Origin: Chloroflexi bacterium HGW-Chloroflexi-3
GTDB taxonomy: Bacteria > Chloroflexota > Anaerolineae > Anaerolineales > Anaerolineaceae
Assembly: GCA_002842045.1 (NCBI GenBank)
Contig: PHBX01000025.1
Span: 1-47,247 of the forward strand
Reading direction: 5' to 3'
DNA length: 47,247 bases
Shown: positions 18,905-28,842 of the stretch, in pieces
How positions within the stretch are numbered: position 1 is the stretch's first letter
How the letters are laid out: the number at the start of each line of letters is the position of its first letter
The notes under the pieces: model-generated
Told to the model about the DNA's origin: nothing
Database searches by the model: none
The model's input: the letters and a program-made list of their open reading frames with translations, nothing else
Made by a program: the position numbers and the translations under genes

Positions 18905-19321
18905 CTATTCGGAGTCCGTAGCTGGCTTTACTTCCTCAATCTGGGATAACTCCACACGTTCTTCCATGCGAACCCGACCACGCAGGAATGCACCTTCTTC
19001 TGTGGAAAAAGCCACAGTCGTGACATCCCCCCAAACACGTCCAGTACTACGAATTTCTAATTTTTCTGCAATAATATTCCCTTTGACCGCCCCTGCGATA
19101 ATAACAGAATTTGCCTGTATTTGTTCACAACTGACACGCCCTGTCTCTCCGATCACCACCAAACCACGGATACTAATTTCGCCTTCAAAGGATCCTTCAA
19201 TACGAACACCACCGCTTCCCCGTAAATCACCTTTCCAATTAATGCCAGGTCCCAGTACTGAGGTAACACGTTCGATAGGAGCTTGTGGAGTCAATGGTGA
19301 AGTAGGTGTTTTTCGAAACAT
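18905..19321 (-). CDS. Bactofilin
   Basis: This 138-residue protein carries the bactofilin beta-helix at about residues 25-115, with the repeated glycine/hydrophobic pattern (GDLRGSGGVRIEGSFEGEI, then VIIAGAVKGNIIAEKLEI). Bactofilins polymerise into cytoskeletal filaments linked to cell shape and cell-wall enzymes. The start at 19321 (MFRKT) is preceded by AAGGAGT at the right distance; an upstream in-frame start would add 9 residues without such a signal. It lies in a minus-strand run with envelope lipoproteins. Confidence 0.92.
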   Translation of the reverse strand: MFRKTPTSPLTPQAPIERVTSVLGPGINWKGDLRGSGGVRIEGSFEGEISIRGLVVIGETGRVSCEQIQANSVIIAGAVKGNIIAEKLEIRSTGRVWGDVTTVAFSTEEGAFLRGRVRMEERVELSQIEEVKPATDSE

Positions 19322-19361
19322 AGTTTTACTCCTTGGGTACAAAATCACTGCATTAAGTCAA

Positions 19362-20156
19362 TTACCGCTTAATAATAACGCGAAATTCATCTTTTTGGAG
19401 ATAATCGTTGACTGTTTCCCAGGCAATCTCTTGTAAAAATTGAATTGTATCTCCATCCACTTTAACAATTTCTTCGGGTGAGTCAAATCCAATGGATGTA
19501 TATACCGGGTTATCCAGTGGTGATTCACCCGTGATACTGGTATACAACACACAGGCTGATAAATAGACCCCCAACGCAGAAGGATGAATCCCATCACTGG
19601 CATACAGTTTCATTTCAGGTCTAATTTTCAGCGCGGCCTGCCAGGCAGGGCCAACCGGAACAATTGTCAAACCTTCCTGCCATCCCAATTGGTGGATCAT
19701 GCGATCCAATCTTTCCTTTTCAGATACAGAATCAACGGCTGAACTCCATGGGTAAAAAACAACAACCTGTATACCCTGCTTTTTAAAGAAATCAACCCAG
19801 GTTTTTGCATTCTTCTTGAAATTTTCTTCAGAAAAATCACGTTGCACCCCGAACGCCTGAATGATTACCAAATCCATGATCTGCAAATTTGTTGATTGTA
19901 AAAATTCTTCCTGATTTAATGCAGAGACTAGAGTAAAGCGCGGAGAAATCGCACGATGCATGCGGCGAAATTGTGAATCGCCAGCCAGTTCCAGCAATAA
20001 CAAAGTCTGCATATCCAATGGTCCGGTCTGCAGTTGATCATCACCTACCCAAAGATAATGTTCATATCCATCATCAACCGGTGTTGGCATTAAATTTAAA
20101 TTACTACAACCGGATAACAAGATCGTAAATAATAAAATTCTCCCCCACCACTTCAT
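19362..20156 (-). CDS. SGNH/GDSL-hydrolase-like lipoprotein, nucleophile apparently missing
   Basis: This 264-residue protein has a lipoprotein signal (LLSGC, Cys17) and an SGNH-hydrolase-like body. The C-terminal block DGIHPSALGVYLSAC (about 194-208) supplies the Asp-x-x-His pair typical of the family. The N-terminal block I reads WVGDDQ (about 36-41), where active relatives have Gly-Asn/Asp-Ser, so the catalytic Ser may be absent. A GDSQ further on (about 58-61) could be coincidental. Its ATG overlaps the glycosylase gene stop by 4 bp. The family call is moderate and the substrate unknown. Confidence 0.68.
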   Translation of the reverse strand: MKWWGRILLFTILLSGCSNLNLMPTPVDDGYEHYLWVGDDQLQTGPLDMQTLLLLELAGDSQFRRMHRAISPRFTLVSALNQEEFLQSTNLQIMDLVIIQAFGVQRDFSEENFKKNAKTWVDFFKKQGIQVVVFYPWSSAVDSVSEKERLDRMIHQLGWQEGLTIVPVGPAWQAALKIRPEMKLYASDGIHPSALGVYLSACVLYTSITGESPLDNPVYTSIGFDSPEEIVKVDGDTIQFLQEIAWETVNDYLQKDEFRVIIKR

Positions 20157-20767
20157 GAATCATTGCCTGTTTGTTTTGATTGGGTGACATCAAACCAGAA
20201 TCGCCAGCGTATACTTCGCCAGGGTTCCGGTGTGTTCGCAATACCTATCCTCGGACCTGATTGGATCAGCGATTCTTCAACCTGCCATCCTGTTTCAATC
20301 CACAAATTCTGAGTTCGCCGGGTGATATTGATTCCATTCTGTCCACCATTAATTTGCAGCGCCTGGGTTAACTTGGCTGGCCCATTGGTCCAGTTCTTTT
20401 GATTGACCCGTTTGCGGGCTTCAGAAATGATTGTTAAACCTTCCAGTGGTTCAATCGACCTTACCAGAACAGCTGCTGGATAATCCTGCTCACCAGTGAC
20501 CACATTCAAACACCAGTGCATACCGTAGGTAAAGTACACATAAGCTCGTCCTGCTGGTCCAAACATGACTGCATTTCTGTTCGTTTTCCCAACCCTGGCA
20601 TGACAAGCCAGATCCTGCACACCATCATAAGCTTCCGACTCGGTGATGATGCCGGAAAGACGTTGACCATCCAATATCCGCACCAGGCGTTTGCCCAGAA
20701 GATCCCGGGCTACATCGACTACATAGCGGTCATAAAAACGCTCTGGAAGAATCTCATCTATCATCAT
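20153..20767 (-). CDS. 3-methyladenine DNA glycosylase (AAG/MPG family)
   Basis: This is a ~204-residue alkyladenine glycosylase of the AAG fold. It has the catalytic-Glu segment ITESEAYDG, the HARVGKTNRNAVMFGPAGRAYVYFTYG DNA-intercalation region (here in parts: RNAVMFGPAGRAYVYFTYG) and the late NGPAKLTQAL. It excises alkylated purines and hypoxanthine. I place the start at ATG 20767; an in-frame TTG at 20794 and an ATG one codon later are alternatives, none with a good ribosome-binding site. It is the first gene of the minus-strand run that continues into the SGNH lipoprotein with an ATGA overlap. Confidence 0.92.
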   Translation of the reverse strand: MMIDEILPERFYDRYVVDVARDLLGKRLVRILDGQRLSGIITESEAYDGVQDLACHARVGKTNRNAVMFGPAGRAYVYFTYGMHWCLNVVTGEQDYPAAVLVRSIEPLEGLTIISEARKRVNQKNWTNGPAKLTQALQINGGQNGINITRRTQNLWIETGWQVEESLIQSGPRIGIANTPEPWRSIRWRFWFDVTQSKQTGNDS

Positions 20768-20835
20768 AGATGTAATTTTACATGAACCACGCAAAAGCAG
20801 GCTGAGATTTCTTTCTGGATGGTAAAATAATCGAT

Positions 20836-22056
20836 ATGAAAATCCTGTTAATTAACCAGGTATTTGTCTCCCCAGATGAACCGGGACACACCCGGCATTA
20901 TGAAATGGCAAAATACTTACAAACGTTCGGAGACGAATTGGTCATCGTCGCATCGGATTTAAATTATCAAACCGGTCAACGTACGGTTGATCATAAGGGT
21001 CTGGTTACGGAACAGGTGCTTGAAGGTGTGCGTATCTTACGCACATACATTTACCCCGCCATTCATCGCAGTTATTTCTGGCGCATATTGTCATTCTTCA
21101 GTTTCATGTTCAGTTCCATCATTGCTGCCATGCGGGTGAAGGATGTTGATATCATCATGGGCACCACCCCACCGATTTTTCAGGCGTTTTCTGCCTGGTT
21201 AGTAGCCTTCTTACGCCGTAAACCATTCTTATTGGAAGTGCGCGATCTGTGGCCGGAGTTCATTGTCAGTATGGGTGTTTTCAACAATCCAATCCTGATC
21301 AAACTGGCGCGGATGTTGGAAATGTTTTTATACCGGCGTGCTACCCACATCCTGGTCAATTCGCCGGCTTATAAAACCTATATTGAAGAAAAAGGTATTC
21401 CTGGAACTAAAATTACGTTTATCCCATATGGGGCTGATATCCAGATGTTCCATCCAGAATTGGATGGCAGCCAGCTACGGCAGGAGCTCAACCTGCAGGA
21501 TAAATTTCTGGTGCTTTATACGGGAGCACTCGGCCAGGCAAATGATATTTACACCATATTGCGTGCTGCCAGCCATTTAAAGGAAAAGAAAGCTATCCAA
21601 TTTGTATTATTTGGGGATGGGAAAGAACGTCCAAAACTACAGGCAGAATCCCAAAAGTTACAATTGAATAATCTGCTCTTTGCCGGCGTCAGGCCCAAGC
21701 ATCAAATTCCTGCCATCGTCGCAGCAGCGGATGTCTGTCTGGCTATTCTGCAGGATATCCCTATGTTCCGCACTACTTATCCCAATAAGGTTTTTGATTA
21801 TATGGCGGCTGGTAAACCCACCATTCTGGTGATTGATGGGGTCATTCGTCAGGTCATAGAAGAAAGTCAGGGTGGGGTATACGTTCCTCCCGGTGACGAT
21901 CGACAATTAGCAGATTCTATTCTTGCTTTATCCTCTCAACCTGATCGAGTCAAAAAGATGGGAAGCAATGCCCGTTCGTATCTGGAAAACCATCTGGATC
22001 GGCAGATCATGCTGGAAAAAACCCGTGATCTGTTCCTGCAATTGAGGAAAGCATGA
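20836..22056 (+). CDS. Glycosyltransferase family 4 (WbuB-like)
   Basis: This 406-residue GT-B glycosyltransferase has an N-terminal Rossmann half (MKILLINQVFVSPDEPGHTRH; acceptor side) and a GT4 donor-binding half starting near residue 210 (VLYTGALGQANDIYTIL...). The segment FDYMAAGKPTIL with nearby conserved residues fits nucleotide-sugar binding, as does EVRDLWPEF near residue 137, a WbuB-type feature. It is the first gene of a polysaccharide operon and its stop overlaps the next start by 4 bp. Confidence 0.9.
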   Translation: MKILLINQVFVSPDEPGHTRHYEMAKYLQTFGDELVIVASDLNYQTGQRTVDHKGLVTEQVLEGVRILRTYIYPAIHRSYFWRILSFFSFMFSSIIAAMRVKDVDIIMGTTPPIFQAFSAWLVAFLRRKPFLLEVRDLWPEFIVSMGVFNNPILIKLARMLEMFLYRRATHILVNSPAYKTYIEEKGIPGTKITFIPYGADIQMFHPELDGSQLRQELNLQDKFLVLYTGALGQANDIYTILRAASHLKEKKAIQFVLFGDGKERPKLQAESQKLQLNNLLFAGVRPKHQIPAIVAAADVCLAILQDIPMFRTTYPNKVFDYMAAGKPTILVIDGVIRQVIEESQGGVYVPPGDDRQLADSILALSSQPDRVKKMGSNARSYLENHLDRQIMLEKTRDLFLQLRKA

Positions 22057-22928
22057 AGGTATTCGTAACAGGTGCAACCGGATTTACAGGTAGCCGAACT
22101 GTTCCCCTTTTGTTAGAGAGAGGATGGGAAGTACATTGTTTGTATCGCGAAAATAGTGATCGAAGCGTATTGCCGCAAACGGAAATCCACTGGCACCCGG
22201 GAAATCTGGAAAACCAGGAGAGTTTGATGAAATCGATGCAGGGGTGTGATACGCTCGTCAATATCGCTTCCCTGGGATTTGGCCATGCCGAGAATATTAT
22301 CAAATCCGCCCAGGCAGCCGGAATCCAACGAGCCATTTTTATCAGCACAACCGCCATTTTTACCAAATTGAACAGCCAAAGTAAACGCACACGTCTGGCA
22401 GCGGAAGCAGCCATTCAGAATAGTGATCTTAATTACACAATTCTGCGACCCACCATGATCTACGGCAGCCAGCGCGATCGCAATATGTACCGATTGATAC
22501 GACTGTTACGATGGTTTCCTCTGATCCCAATCTTTGGAAAAGGAAACTACCTGCAACAGCCAGTCTTTGTGGATGATGTGGCGAATGCCATCCTCCAATG
22601 TCTGGACCAGCCCAAAACGATTGGTAAAAGTTACAACATTGCCGGAAAAAAGGCACTTACATATAATGAAGTCATTGACACGATTGCAACAATCATGAAT
22701 CGTAAAATTTACAAACTTTATCTACCGGATAAAATTGTTGTTAAATTCTTGAGATTGTTAGAAAAGATGAAGATGCCCTTCCCGATCAAAGCTGAACAGG
22801 TAAAACGATTAAATGAAAACAAGGATTTTTCATACGAAGAAGCCTGTTTTGATTTTAATTTTCAACCGCGTTCGTTTGATGAAGGGATCCACACAGAAAT
22901 CAAACAAATTTTAAGCAAAAACGCATGA
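22053..22928 (+). CDS. NAD-dependent epimerase/dehydratase family protein
   Basis: This 291-residue extended SDR protein starts with the nucleotide-binding motif VTGATGFTGSRTVPLL (TGxxGxxG). The later ILRPTMIYG and QPVFVDDVANAI segments are family features. The canonical active-site YxxxK is not evident, and a Lys-Arg stretch is found near where it would be, so it may be a binding or reductase-like atypical member. It probably modifies a nucleotide-sugar or lipid-linked sugar in the operon. It overlaps both neighbours by 4 bp. Confidence 0.85.
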   Translation: MKVFVTGATGFTGSRTVPLLLERGWEVHCLYRENSDRSVLPQTEIHWHPGNLENQESLMKSMQGCDTLVNIASLGFGHAENIIKSAQAAGIQRAIFISTTAIFTKLNSQSKRTRLAAEAAIQNSDLNYTILRPTMIYGSQRDRNMYRLIRLLRWFPLIPIFGKGNYLQQPVFVDDVANAILQCLDQPKTIGKSYNIAGKKALTYNEVIDTIATIMNRKIYKLYLPDKIVVKFLRLLEKMKMPFPIKAEQVKRLNENKDFSYEEACFDFNFQPRSFDEGIHTEIKQILSKNA

Positions 22929-23944
22929 AAGAATTAATCGCCTTCTTCGTTCTGACAGCACTTGCCTACCTGGGTGTTGAAATCATTCGTAACTGGTTGA
23001 CGAAACGCCGGGTGATTGATCTCCCCAATGAACGCAGTTCTCATTCTGTCCCCACGCCGCGCGGAGGAGGACTGGTGATCGTGATGATCTCGCTTGCAGT
23101 CGCGCTGGTCAGCATGTTCCTGTCACAGAACTGGAAGGAAGGTCTGGTCTTTGTAATTGTAGGTTCAGGTGTTGCCTGGATCGGTTGGCAGGATGACGTT
23201 AAATCGCTTTCTCCCAAAGTTCGTTTTCTGTTACAAGGATTAGCAGCACTCGCTACCATTCTCGGTTTAGGATATTTCGACTCGATTACGATCCCACTTC
23301 TGGGTGAACTTCATCTGGGTCTCATAGGTATACCCATTACCCTGCTATGGATTATGGGATTGATCAATACCTATAATTTTATGGATGGCATCGATGGGAT
23401 TTCTGGTAGTGTTGCGCTGACAGCAGCCATGGGTTGGATGCTCTTTCTCGGGGTAAACGGGCAATTTTCCAGCCCAATCTTCTGGATTGCCCTGGCAATT
23501 GCCGCCTCCAACCTGGGTTTTCTGGGGCATAACTGGTCACCTGCCCGCATTTTCATGGGCGATGTTGCCAGCACGTTTCTGGGATATTGTTTTGCTGTTC
23601 TTCCGCTTTTATCGGTCAACAAAGTGCCGGATGCATTCCTGCTGGGCGTCATCGTCATGTGGGCTTACATTCTGGATACGTTGATCACATTCATTCGTCG
23701 CTTATTCAAACGCGAGCGGGTTTTTTCGGCCCATCGAACCCACATTTATCAACGTCTGGTCATCAGTGGGTATCAGGTGCCCACGATAACCAGCCTATAC
23801 TTATTGCTCACATCCCTCGGTGTCGTTCTGGCATATGCATGGATTCAGGGATATACTTTTGCTCCGGTTGCCATTATTATTGGTTTACCCTTACTCTGGA
23901 TTATATTGATAGGCTTTACGAAATACCGTGAAAATAAATCGTAG
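22925..23944 (+). CDS. Polyprenyl-phosphate sugar-1-phosphate transferase (WecA/WbpL type)
   Basis: This 339-residue integral membrane protein has about ten helices and the MraY/WecA-superfamily motifs: LPNERSSHSVPTPRGGG near residue 36-52, the Asp pair in WQDDVKSL, NTYNFMDGIDGISG, and the late HRTHIYQRL. It transfers a sugar-1-phosphate from a UDP-sugar to undecaprenyl phosphate, the first step of lipid-linked polysaccharide synthesis. It overlaps the preceding SDR gene by 4 bp and the heparinase-like gene by 17 bp. Confidence 0.93.
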   Translation: MKELIAFFVLTALAYLGVEIIRNWLTKRRVIDLPNERSSHSVPTPRGGGLVIVMISLAVALVSMFLSQNWKEGLVFVIVGSGVAWIGWQDDVKSLSPKVRFLLQGLAALATILGLGYFDSITIPLLGELHLGLIGIPITLLWIMGLINTYNFMDGIDGISGSVALTAAMGWMLFLGVNGQFSSPIFWIALAIAASNLGFLGHNWSPARIFMGDVASTFLGYCFAVLPLLSVNKVPDAFLLGVIVMWAYILDTLITFIRRLFKRERVFSAHRTHIYQRLVISGYQVPTITSLYLLLTSLGVVLAYAWIQGYTFAPVAIIIGLPLLWIILIGFTKYRENKS

Positions 23945-26081
23945 AATCAACTCATTAAAATCGCTGTATCGCCATTTTGGTGCTCGCTGGGTGCTATTTC
24001 GTATTGGTTATGCTGTGCGAATGCGAACGGGTATCATGCGCTGGCAAATCCCCGCCTACGCCTGGAAAGATCGCCCTTTGCGTTACTGGGTTAAAAGTCA
24101 AATTCCAACTGAACCAGACGCCTATCACAACTATCGAAAAGAAAATCAGCCTGATTTCATCTTCCATTCGATCGATTATCCACAAGAAATTTCCTGGGAT
24201 CGAATCGAGGTGGTTAAAGAAGCAGATCACTACCTTGCAGGGATTACCCGATATTTTTCCAAAACGGATTACCAAACTGGTTTTCCTCCGGATTGGTTGT
24301 TAGATCCTTCACGAAATACCAGACTATCAACCGATAAACACTGGTCGCAAATTCCCGATGATGGTCCCTATGATATCAAGTTCATTTGGGAAGCCAGCCG
24401 CCTGTCCCAAATTTATACGCTGGTTCGGGCGTACGCTCGTACCCAGGATGAGCACTATCCGGCAGCTTTCTGGCAGGTCATGGGAGATTGGATGCAGGAA
24501 AATCCACCCGGTTTGGGTCCCAACTGGAAATGTGGTCAGGAAGCGACATTACGACTGATGGCTCTTTGTTTTGGGTACTATGCCTTTAAAGACAACCCGC
24601 AATCAACCCCTGAAAGAATTTCTCAATTTACAATCCTCGCAGCTGCTCTGGCGGAACGCATTTATATGAACCTGGGTTATGCGATTTACACACGTAGTAA
24701 CCATACTATCAGCGAGAGCTTTGGGATCTGGCTGGCTGGGATGCTTTTCCCTGAATTAAAGAATTCAAAAAAATATCTCAGGATTGGCAAACAAATTCTG
24801 GAGAAGGAAGCTTCCAAACAGATTTACCCCGATGGCGGTTACGCGATGCACTCCCTCAATTATCACCGGTTTATTTTGCATATCTACCTATTTGCGATAC
24901 GGATTGCTGAAGTGAACAACCAGAAATTTTCGCCACCAATCTATCAGGCAGTTGAACGATCGATTGAATATCTATATACATTAATTGACCCACAGACCGG
25001 TCAGGTACCTCAATATGGCTCCAATGATGGTGCTCTGGTATTGCCTTTGAACAGTTGTGATTACAATGATTACCGTCCATTGATCCAGCTAGGTTATTAC
25101 GCTTTACATAAGCAAAGGATATTCCCACCAGGTGGATGGGATGAGGATCTTTTCTGGTTTTATGGTGAAGAAGCACTGGATTCTTTTATTGAAAATAAGC
25201 AACAGATTTCTGATGAGCTGTTTTTAGATAGTGGAATTACAAAAATCAGCGGAGAAAAAACCCGGGCATTTATTCGTTGTGGTCCCTTACGTGATCGCCC
25301 TTCACATGCAGATCAGAATCACATGGATATCTGGTGGCAGGGGAAAAACATCGCCATGGATGCCGGTACTTATCTGTATAGTGGTGATGGTCATTGGCGT
25401 AATGGACTCGCCAGCACCCAGGTTCATAATACGGTTACCGTCGATGAACAGGATCAGATGGAAAAATTCAGCCGTTTTATCTGGGTGGATTGGTCGCAGG
25501 GAGATATCCTTGCATTCGAATACAAAAAAGGGCTCATATTCTGGCAAGGTCAGCAGAATGGGTATGCCAGATTGAAAGACCCTGTTTTCCATAAACGTAC
25601 AGTACTACATCTGGAGAATGAGAATTGGTTCGTGGTAGACCAACTGCAGGCATTAATAGATCATCAATTCCGGTTGAATTGGTTATTGTGTAATGACTTC
25701 CTCCACCTGAAAAACAGGGAGAATTCGCTTCAACTTAAATATAAATCCAGGACACTTAACGCACAATTTGGTTTACTTGGAAAACACACCCCGATTGACG
25801 TTATCAGCGCCGATGAAACGAGTGTGCGTGGTTGGGTTTCACATTATTATGGACACAAGGAACCCGCCCTATCGGTCCAGTTGACCACACAAAATAATCA
25901 AGCAACATTTTGGAGTTTCTTTGGTACAGCCAGTTACAAACTGATTAACAACGGCGATGATTTCAGCATTCATTCCGAAACCTGGCATCTCCATTTGAAT
26001 CCTACGCAAATCACAATCAAACAGGCAAACCAACACCAGGAAACAATCATAGACATTCAGGTGAACCAATCCTCTTCGTAA
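23928..26081 (+). CDS. Heparinase II/III family protein
   Basis: This 717-residue protein has an alpha-helical toroid domain (about 100-390, with SNHTISESFGIWLAG) and a heparinase II/III beta-sandwich domain (about 410-620). The latter has the conserved HADQNHMDIWWQGKNIAMDAG and AGTYLYSGDGHWRN segments. Family members are polysaccharide lyases; in capsule operons they are thought to trim or edit nascent polymer. It appears to start at GTG 23928, overlapping the transferase gene by 17 bp. No signal peptide is evident, so cytoplasmic or atypically exported action is possible. It closes the polysaccharide operon. Confidence 0.88.
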   Translation: MKINRRINSLKSLYRHFGARWVLFRIGYAVRMRTGIMRWQIPAYAWKDRPLRYWVKSQIPTEPDAYHNYRKENQPDFIFHSIDYPQEISWDRIEVVKEADHYLAGITRYFSKTDYQTGFPPDWLLDPSRNTRLSTDKHWSQIPDDGPYDIKFIWEASRLSQIYTLVRAYARTQDEHYPAAFWQVMGDWMQENPPGLGPNWKCGQEATLRLMALCFGYYAFKDNPQSTPERISQFTILAAALAERIYMNLGYAIYTRSNHTISESFGIWLAGMLFPELKNSKKYLRIGKQILEKEASKQIYPDGGYAMHSLNYHRFILHIYLFAIRIAEVNNQKFSPPIYQAVERSIEYLYTLIDPQTGQVPQYGSNDGALVLPLNSCDYNDYRPLIQLGYYALHKQRIFPPGGWDEDLFWFYGEEALDSFIENKQQISDELFLDSGITKISGEKTRAFIRCGPLRDRPSHADQNHMDIWWQGKNIAMDAGTYLYSGDGHWRNGLASTQVHNTVTVDEQDQMEKFSRFIWVDWSQGDILAFEYKKGLIFWQGQQNGYARLKDPVFHKRTVLHLENENWFVVDQLQALIDHQFRLNWLLCNDFLHLKNRENSLQLKYKSRTLNAQFGLLGKHTPIDVISADETSVRGWVSHYYGHKEPALSVQLTTQNNQATFWSFFGTASYKLINNGDDFSIHSETWHLHLNPTQITIKQANQHQETIIDIQVNQSSS

Positions 26082-26143
26082 TGAATTTCCAATTTATTTT
26101 CATAGTAGAATGAATTGTATTATGTCAATAAATCGGGGCGAGC

Positions 26144-26181
26144 GGGTGTTTTTGGCGTGTGCCTGCACGCCAAAAACACCC
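26144..26181. repeat. Long GC-rich hairpin between operons
   Basis: A perfect 16-bp inverted repeat (26144-26159 with 26166-26181) has a 6-nt loop. It lies between the heparinase-like gene and thiolase. There is no T-run after it on either strand, so it is not a standard rho-independent terminator, though it may block or process transcripts at the end of the polysaccharide operon. It could also belong to a genome-wide palindromic repeat family. Confidence 0.7.
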
Positions 26182-26250
26182 TAACCGCTAATTATTGAAA
26201 GAACACAATGAATTTGATCATTGAAAAGATATTCGTCTGTGGAGGATCGC

Positions 26251-27468
26251 ATGCAGGATGTTGTCATTATTGATGCTGTGCGCACACCAATCGGTGCACT
26301 GGGTGGGGTTTTATCCAAAGTTCGTCCGGATGACCTGGCAGCTCAAGTTTTGAGTAGCCTGATCCAGAGAACCCAAATTGATCCAGCCATTGTGGAAGAG
26401 GTTTATCTGGGATGTGCCAACCAGGCAGGAGAAGATAACCGCAATGTTGCCCGTATGGCAACCTTGCTGGCAGGTTTCCCCGTGGAAGTCACTGCTGTTA
26501 CGGTTAATCGGTTGTGTGCATCCGGATTGAATGCGATCAACATGGCAGCCCGGGCAATCCGCTGTGGAGAAGGGGGTGTGTTCATCGCCGGTGGTGTTGA
26601 GAGCATGTCACGTGCACCCTACTCTTTTCCCAAAGCAGAAAATGCATTTCCGTATGGTAACCTGACCGCTTATGACACAGCCATCGGTTGGCGGTATCCC
26701 AACCCAAAATTCGAAGCGCAATACGGCATTGATCCGATGGGTATCACCGCTGAGAATTTAGCAGAACAATATCAAATTTCACGTAAACGGCAGGATGAAT
26801 TCGCCTTGCGAAGTAACCAACGGGCTATCGCTGCGATGGATAATGGCAGGTTCGCAGTAGAAATCGCGCCTGTGCTGATTCCTCAACGAAAAGGAGAGCC
26901 CACACTGGTTACACAGGATGAACGACCTCGGAGGGACACAACCCTGGAGAAATTGGCGACTTTAAAACCTGCATTCAAGAAAGAAGGCAGTGTTACCGCT
27001 GGCAACTCCTCCGGAATAAATGATGGAGCTGCGGCTGTTCTGTTAATGAGTGAGAAGCGAGCAATCGAAATGGGACTCAAACCAGTAGCCCGCTGGGTAG
27101 GCAGCGCAGCTGCTGGTGTTCCACCGCGTATCATGGGGATTGGTCCAGCTCCAGCCACCCGTAAATTATTGGGAAGGACTGGATTATCTTTGAATGATAT
27201 TGATCTGATTGAACTGAATGAAGCGTTTGCTGCTCAAACCCTGGCGGTGATACAAGAACTGAACTTGAATCCAGAAATTGTGAACCCCAATGGAGGTGCC
27301 ATTGCCCTGGGGCATCCGCTGGGATGTTCAGGCGCTAGAATTTTTACCACCTTACTACACGAAATAAAGCGCATGACAGGTTCAAGCCAAAAATCCATGT
27401 ATGGATTAGCTACGCTGTGTGTTGGAGTCGGACAGGGTGAAGCTACCATAGTCGAGTCAATTCCATGA
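26251..27468 (+). CDS. Acetyl-CoA C-acyltransferase (thiolase)
   Basis: This 405-residue thiolase has the nucleophilic Cys in [10 protein letters not shown] (near residue 87), the His in [17 protein letters not shown], and the C-terminal Cys in [10 protein letters not shown]. It cleaves or forms 3-ketoacyl-CoA. The long loop with [14 protein letters not shown] and the overall length fit PcaF/PaaJ-type and FadA-type enzymes, which cannot be told apart here. ATG 26251 is chosen because GGAGG lies 6 nt upstream; an upstream TTG has no such site. The stop overlaps the next gene. Confidence 0.94.
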   Translation: MQDVVIIDAVRTPIGALGGVLSKVRPDDLAAQVLSSLIQRTQIDPAIVEEVYLGCANQAGEDNRNVARMATLLAGFPVEVTAVTVNRLCASGLNAINMAARAIRCGEGGVFIAGGVESMSRAPYSFPKAENAFPYGNLTAYDTAIGWRYPNPKFEAQYGIDPMGITAENLAEQYQISRKRQDEFALRSNQRAIAAMDNGRFAVEIAPVLIPQRKGEPTLVTQDERPRRDTTLEKLATLKPAFKKEGSVTAGNSSGINDGAAAVLLMSEKRAIEMGLKPVARWVGSAAAGVPPRIMGIGPAPATRKLLGRTGLSLNDIDLIELNEAFAAQTLAVIQELNLNPEIVNPNGGAIALGHPLGCSGARIFTTLLHEIKRMTGSSQKSMYGLATLCVGVGQGEATIVESIP

Positions 27469-28469
27469 TAAAAGCACTGGTTACCGGATCGACAGGGTTT
27501 ATCGGTGGTGCACTTTGCACCGCATTGATCGAAAAAGGTTTTTCAGTTCGTGCATTTCACCGTTCTACCAGCAATCTTACATTAATCAAGGATTTACCCG
27601 TTGAGCATGTCATTGGAGATCTTACCCAACCAGAAATCCTGAAATCTGCTATGCAGGGAGTCGATGTAGTTTTTCACACAGCCGCAATGCTGGGAATCAA
27701 ATCTAATGTTGCACAACACACTGCCACTACCATTCTTGGAACCCGTTCAGTAATGGAGACTGCTTTACGTGTAGGTGTGCAGCGTGTGATTCACACCAGT
27801 TCGGTAGCAGCCCTGGGTGTTCCGCCAATACCCAGTGAATTGACACCTCCCGAGAAATCACCGCAGTTAAATGAGCACTCCACCTGGAATGTTCGACCCA
27901 GTCACTGGCTTTATGGCTATAGCAAATACCAGGCAGAAATGGAAATTCAAAAGATTGTAGCACAGGGTTTGGATGTGGTTATCACGAATCCATCCTATGT
28001 TGTCGGAGCTGGTGATCTCTATCGTACAGAAAATTCCCCGATTGTCAGTTTTTATCGGAAGAAAATGCCATTTATACCGACTGGTGGAATCAATATCGTT
28101 CATATTAAAGATGTGGTGGATGGCCATCTGGCAGCTATGGAATATGGAAAACGAGGTGAACGATACATTCTGGCAAATGAAAACCTGACCTTCAAGCAGA
28201 TGTTTTCGCTATTATCGACAATTACCAGTGTTCCTGTTCCCCGATTATTGTTGCATGGAAAAATTGCCCGACCAACCGTCGTCCCATTACAATTCCTTCG
28301 ATCGTTATTTAATTTACCGGTTCCGGTGGAGTTAATTCGCTTCGCAGGTTACGGTTTTTACTTCAATAATCGTAAAAGCCTGCAAGACCTGAAGCTGCAA
28401 TATCACTATTCGGCTTCTCAAGCTATGCAAGATGCGTTTAACTGGTTTAAAAATAATAGCGAAAAATAA
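27465..28469 (+). CDS. Extended SDR / dihydroflavonol-4-reductase-like protein
   Basis: This 334-residue protein has the [11 protein letters not shown] nucleotide-binding motif, a Ser in HTSSVAALG, and YGYSKYQAE as the active-site YxxxK (about residues 151-159). It therefore keeps the classical SDR catalytic residues, unlike the shorter SDR protein at 22053. HpnA-like and dihydroflavonol reductase-like enzymes are the closest family by eye; the substrate is unknown. Its ATG overlaps the thiolase stop by 4 bp, so the two are probably functionally linked. Confidence 0.88.
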   Translation: MIKALVTGSTGFIGGALCTALIEKGFSVRAFHRSTSNLTLIKDLPVEHVIGDLTQPEILKSAMQGVDVVFHTAAMLGIKSNVAQHTATTILGTRSVMETALRVGVQRVIHTSSVAALGVPPIPSELTPPEKSPQLNEHSTWNVRPSHWLYGYSKYQAEMEIQKIVAQGLDVVITNPSYVVGAGDLYRTENSPIVSFYRKKMPFIPTGGINIVHIKDVVDGHLAAMEYGKRGERYILANENLTFKQMFSLLSTITSVPVPRLLLHGKIARPTVVPLQFLRSLFNLPVPVELIRFAGYGFYFNNRKSLQDLKLQYHYSASQAMQDAFNWFKNNSEK

Positions 28470-28472
28470 TCC

Positions 28473-28841
28473 TTAATCCTCGCCTTTTTGTTTGTGATGC
28501 ATGATCGTTTCCGGATTCGTACTTAGAATTTGATTTAATCCAGACGCCATGGCAGCCCCATGGCGGTATTGGAATGGCCACATACTGCGATGATCAAAGA
28601 ATGAAATTCGATCTTCATCCTTGAGTTCTTGATTCAGATCCGGTTGCAATCCAGGCAGGGCACTCAATTTCCCATTGATAAAAGTAATGCCACGCTCTTC
28701 AGTTGGCATATTCAGGGTTTTCAATAACTCCCCCACTTTAGTGCCTTCAGACAGTTCTAATTGAACGCTGGCAAACCCTTTTTCAGCTTTTTCGCTTGCA
28801 TACATTGATAACACCCCATACAACCAGACATCAATTTTCAT
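28473..28841 (-). CDS. MoaD/ThiS-like protein without diglycine, C-terminally extended
   Basis: This 122-residue protein has a beta-grasp ubiquitin-like N-terminal part (about 1-80, with VGELLKTLNMP and ELKDEDRISFFDH) resembling MoaD/ThiS. It lacks the C-terminal Gly-Gly needed for thiocarboxylation; the chain instead continues through SMWPFQYRHGAAM to a Lys-rich end. It is the last gene of the tungsten-enzyme operon, two bases after the other MoaD gene. The start at 28841 is preceded by GGGAG, which lies inside the end of the upstream gene. It may be a structural or binding partner rather than a sulfur carrier. Confidence 0.78.
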   Translation of the reverse strand: MKIDVWLYGVLSMYASEKAEKGFASVQLELSEGTKVGELLKTLNMPTEERGITFINGKLSALPGLQPDLNQELKDEDRISFFDHRSMWPFQYRHGAAMASGLNQILSTNPETIMHHKQKGED

Positions 28842-28842
28842 G

